Origin: Deltaproteobacteria bacterium | Lineage (GTDB): Bacteria; Desulfobacterota; Binatia; UTPRO1 | Assembly: GCA_020848745.1 (NCBI GenBank) | Contig: JADLHM010000055.1 | Coordinates: 1 to 64,000, forward strand | Direction: 5' to 3' | DNA length: 64,000 nucleotides | Part shown: one piece after another, positions 62,426-64,000 of the stretch | How the letters are laid out: the number at the start of each line of letters is the position of its first letter | Numbering within the stretch: the stretch's first letter is position 1 | Program-made: the position numbers and the translations under genes | Notes under the pieces: model-generated | What the model was told of the DNA's origin: nothing | The model's database searches: none | The model's input: only the letters and a program-made list of their open reading frames with translations

Positions 62426-62950
62426 ATGAGTGAGATAAAGAACCGCTTGTGCCGCCGGATCCTCGTGCCGCACGACTTCTCGAGCCACGCGACGCGCGCG
62501 CTCGAGATCGCGGCCGGGCTCGCGGGACCCGGGAGTGCGATCACCGTGCTGCACGCGCTCCCGCCGGTGTACTCTTCGATGGGCGGACCCGCCGCCGATC
62601 TTGCGTGGGCGCCGACGCCGGCGGTGGTTGCCGACGTGAGGCGCCAGCTGACGCGTACCGTGGAGCGCGCGCTCGGGCGCGAGGACGCCGCGCGCGTTCG
62701 CTGTCGCGTCGAGCTGGCCGATCCGCTGACGGCGATTCTCGCCGCGGCGAAGGGCGCCGACTTGATCGTGATGACGACCCTCGGGCGCACGGGACTGGGG
62801 CACCTCCTCATGGGGAGCGTCGCGGAGAAGGTGGTGCGGCACGCGACCGTGCCCGTGCTCACGGTGCACCCGAAGGCGGCAGCGCGTCTCGCGCGCAGCC
62901 GCACGCGGGTCGCCGCGCGTCCCCGCGCCAAGCGGAAGGCCCCCGCGTAG
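62426..62950 (+). CDS. Universal stress protein (UspA family)
   Basis: A 174-aa single-domain UspA protein: RRILVPHDFSSHATRALEIA, ADLIVMTTLGRTGLGHLLMG then SVAEKVVRHATVPVLTVHP, giving the ATP-binding G-x2-G-x9-G(S/T) pattern. A basic tail (RSRTRVAARPRAKRK) follows. Such proteins help survival under starvation or oxidant stress. ATG 62426 after GGAGGGAG. Convergent with nadA. Confidence 0.9.
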   Translation: MSEIKNRLCRRILVPHDFSSHATRALEIAAGLAGPGSAITVLHALPPVYSSMGGPAADLAWAPTPAVVADVRRQLTRTVERALGREDAARVRCRVELADPLTAILAAAKGADLIVMTTLGRTGLGHLLMGSVAEKVVRHATVPVLTVHPKAAARLARSRTRVAARPRAKRKAPA

Positions 62951-62969
62951 CGCGTGTTCAGCGCGGCTC

Positions 62970-64000
62970 TTAGCGCTCGGTGATCGCGATCATCTGCTCG
63001 AGCGCCCGCCGTGCGTCGCGGACCAGCACGGCGCGCTCGGCCTCGGACAGGCGCTCGCGCGCGCCGGTGTGCTCGTTCACGGCGTCGCCCGGCAGCACGT
63101 GGTTCAGGTCGGGCGGCATGCCCTTGCGCAGCAGGTCGAGGATCGCGACCAGGTGCGGCGGGTCGTTCCGCGACATCGTTGCGCAGCCGCATCCCATGCC
63201 CCCGAACTGCTCGCGCGGGACGTCGGCCATGTTGACGACCTCGACACCGCGGAGCGCGCCTTGTTCGCGTGCGTTCCGCACGAAATGCCCTTCGGTCGCG
63301 ATGGCGAGCTTGTCGCCGGGCTCGGCATCGGTCATCGCCTTCCAGAGATAGCTCGTCGAGCCGGCGCCGTCGGCGACGTCGACGACGACCTTGGGGCACT
63401 CCGGGTGGACCAGCACGCGGTAGCCGCGGCCTCGCCAATACGCGACCTGTGACGGTGTGAAGACCGTGTGAACGCCGCAGAAGCTGCCCCAGAGCACCAT
63501 GCGCGCGCGGTCGAGCCGATCGCGCGCGGCGGCGGGCAGGGCGGCGACGGTCTGCGCCGCGCCGTCGAGGCCGCCGGGCCACTGGAAGAGCGCGTCCGGA
63601 CCGAGCCCGCACCATCCCGCGGCGACCTCGCCGAGATGGCGATCGGGGACGAAGAAGATCTTCTTGTGCTGCTGGAGCGCCCAACCCACTACGGCCCTGG
63701 CGTTGGAGCTCGTGCAGACGGCGCCGCCCGTCCGGCCGGCGAGCGCCTTCACGCGTCCCGAGGTGTTCATGTAGGCGACCACGAGGAGATCCTCGCCGTA
63801 GCGCACCCGTAGATCGTCGAACACGGGCTCCACCATGGAGTCCTTCGCCAGCATCTCCATCGTGCAGCCGGACTTCGGGTTGGTGATCCAGACGTCCTGA
63901 TCCGGGTGCGCGAGGATCGCGATCGACTCGGCCATGAAGTGGACGGCCGACTCGACGAAGATCTTCACCTCGGGATGCCGCTGGGTCTGGAGCGCGAGCT
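62970..64000 (-). CDS. nadA: Quinolinate synthase NadA (N-terminus outside window)
   Basis: The C-terminal 342 codons of quinolinate synthase, which condenses iminoaspartate with dihydroxyacetone phosphate in NAD synthesis using a 4Fe-4S cluster. VHFMAESIAILAHPDQDVW, CTSSNARAVVGWAL, LVHPECPKVVVDVAD and GCGCATMSRNDP are seen, including the cluster cysteines. The reading frame stays open beyond the GTG at 63968 to the edge, so the real start lies outside. It converges on uspA. Confidence 0.93.
   Translation of the reverse strand, partial: LALQTQRHPEVKIFVESAVHFMAESIAILAHPDQDVWITNPKSGCTMEMLAKDSMVEPVFDDLRVRYGEDLLVVAYMNTSGRVKALAGRTGGAVCTSSNARAVVGWALQQHKKIFFVPDRHLGEVAAGWCGLGPDALFQWPGGLDGAAQTVAALPAAARDRLDRARMVLWGSFCGVHTVFTPSQVAYWRGRGYRVLVHPECPKVVVDVADGAGSTSYLWKAMTDAEPGDKLAIATEGHFVRNAREQGALRGVEVVNMADVPREQFGGMGCGCATMSRNDPPHLVAILDLLRKGMPPDLNHVLPGDAVNEHTGARERLSEAERAVLVRDARRALEQMIAITER

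Overview
The window comes from a high-GC (roughly two-thirds G+C) Gram-negative bacterium. It carries an RND pump with a periplasmic adaptor, TrmFO, GlnE, many acyl-CoA enzymes, a WS/DGAT acyltransferase, a predicted F420-dependent reductase and secreted cysteine-rich proteins of the 'CGNGxxExGExCDG' type. That mix suggests a deltaproteobacterial or Binatota-like lineage. This is an inference from gene content; no rRNA is present to test it. No tRNA, rRNA, CRISPR array or intact insertion sequence was found.

Left end (1-4578): a defence segment on the minus strand. A type I restriction-modification operon reads hsdM - abiEi - abiEii - hsdS, so an AbiE toxin-antitoxin pair sits between the methylase and specificity genes. 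Two inverted repeats lie just upstream of abiEi, and a fossil of a tyrosine-recombinase C-terminus lies directly upstream of hsdM. hsdS runs off the window and hsdR is not seen. Next come a serine hydrolase and a large secreted protein with a caspase/gingipain-like His-Cys pair and a cysteine-rich tail.

9-15 kb: a TetR gene diverges from a tight five-gene operon (PaaK-like CoA ligase, acyl-CoA dehydrogenase, SnoaL-like protein, nitroreductase-family flavoprotein, 115-aa protein), followed by a second acyl-CoA dehydrogenase. This looks like an uncharacterised acid-degradation route. 16-21 kb: a MocR-type fossil, then an RND transporter and its adaptor. 21-27 kb (minus): a VapBC-like pair, ComM, an HDOD protein, ArfB, a CoxE-like VWA protein with its MoxR ATPase, and a YidB-like protein. 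28-39 kb (plus): MscL with a zinc-ribbon tail, an FlK-like thioesterase, a zinc-ribbon membrane protein, then dprA - topA - trmFO - glnE - ilvE. A strongly structured noncoding stretch lies between topA and trmFO.

39-43 kb: three adjacent exported proteins, two of them paralogous, the third a YVTN propeller with a repeated cysteine domain. 43-52 kb: a ClC channel, BolA and monothiol glutaredoxin, threonine synthase with a trans-sulfuration enzyme, two GT-C-like membrane proteins and two Hsp20 chaperones. 52-64 kb: a lipid-metabolism stretch (TetR, acyl-CoA dehydrogenase, thiolase), an NhaD-like antiporter, a DUF985 protein, WS/DGAT, a predicted F420-linked reductase, enoyl-CoA hydratase, a hotdog thioesterase, UspA and a 5'-truncated nadA.

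Translational coupling is frequent: six gene junctions share the four bases GTGA as stop and start.
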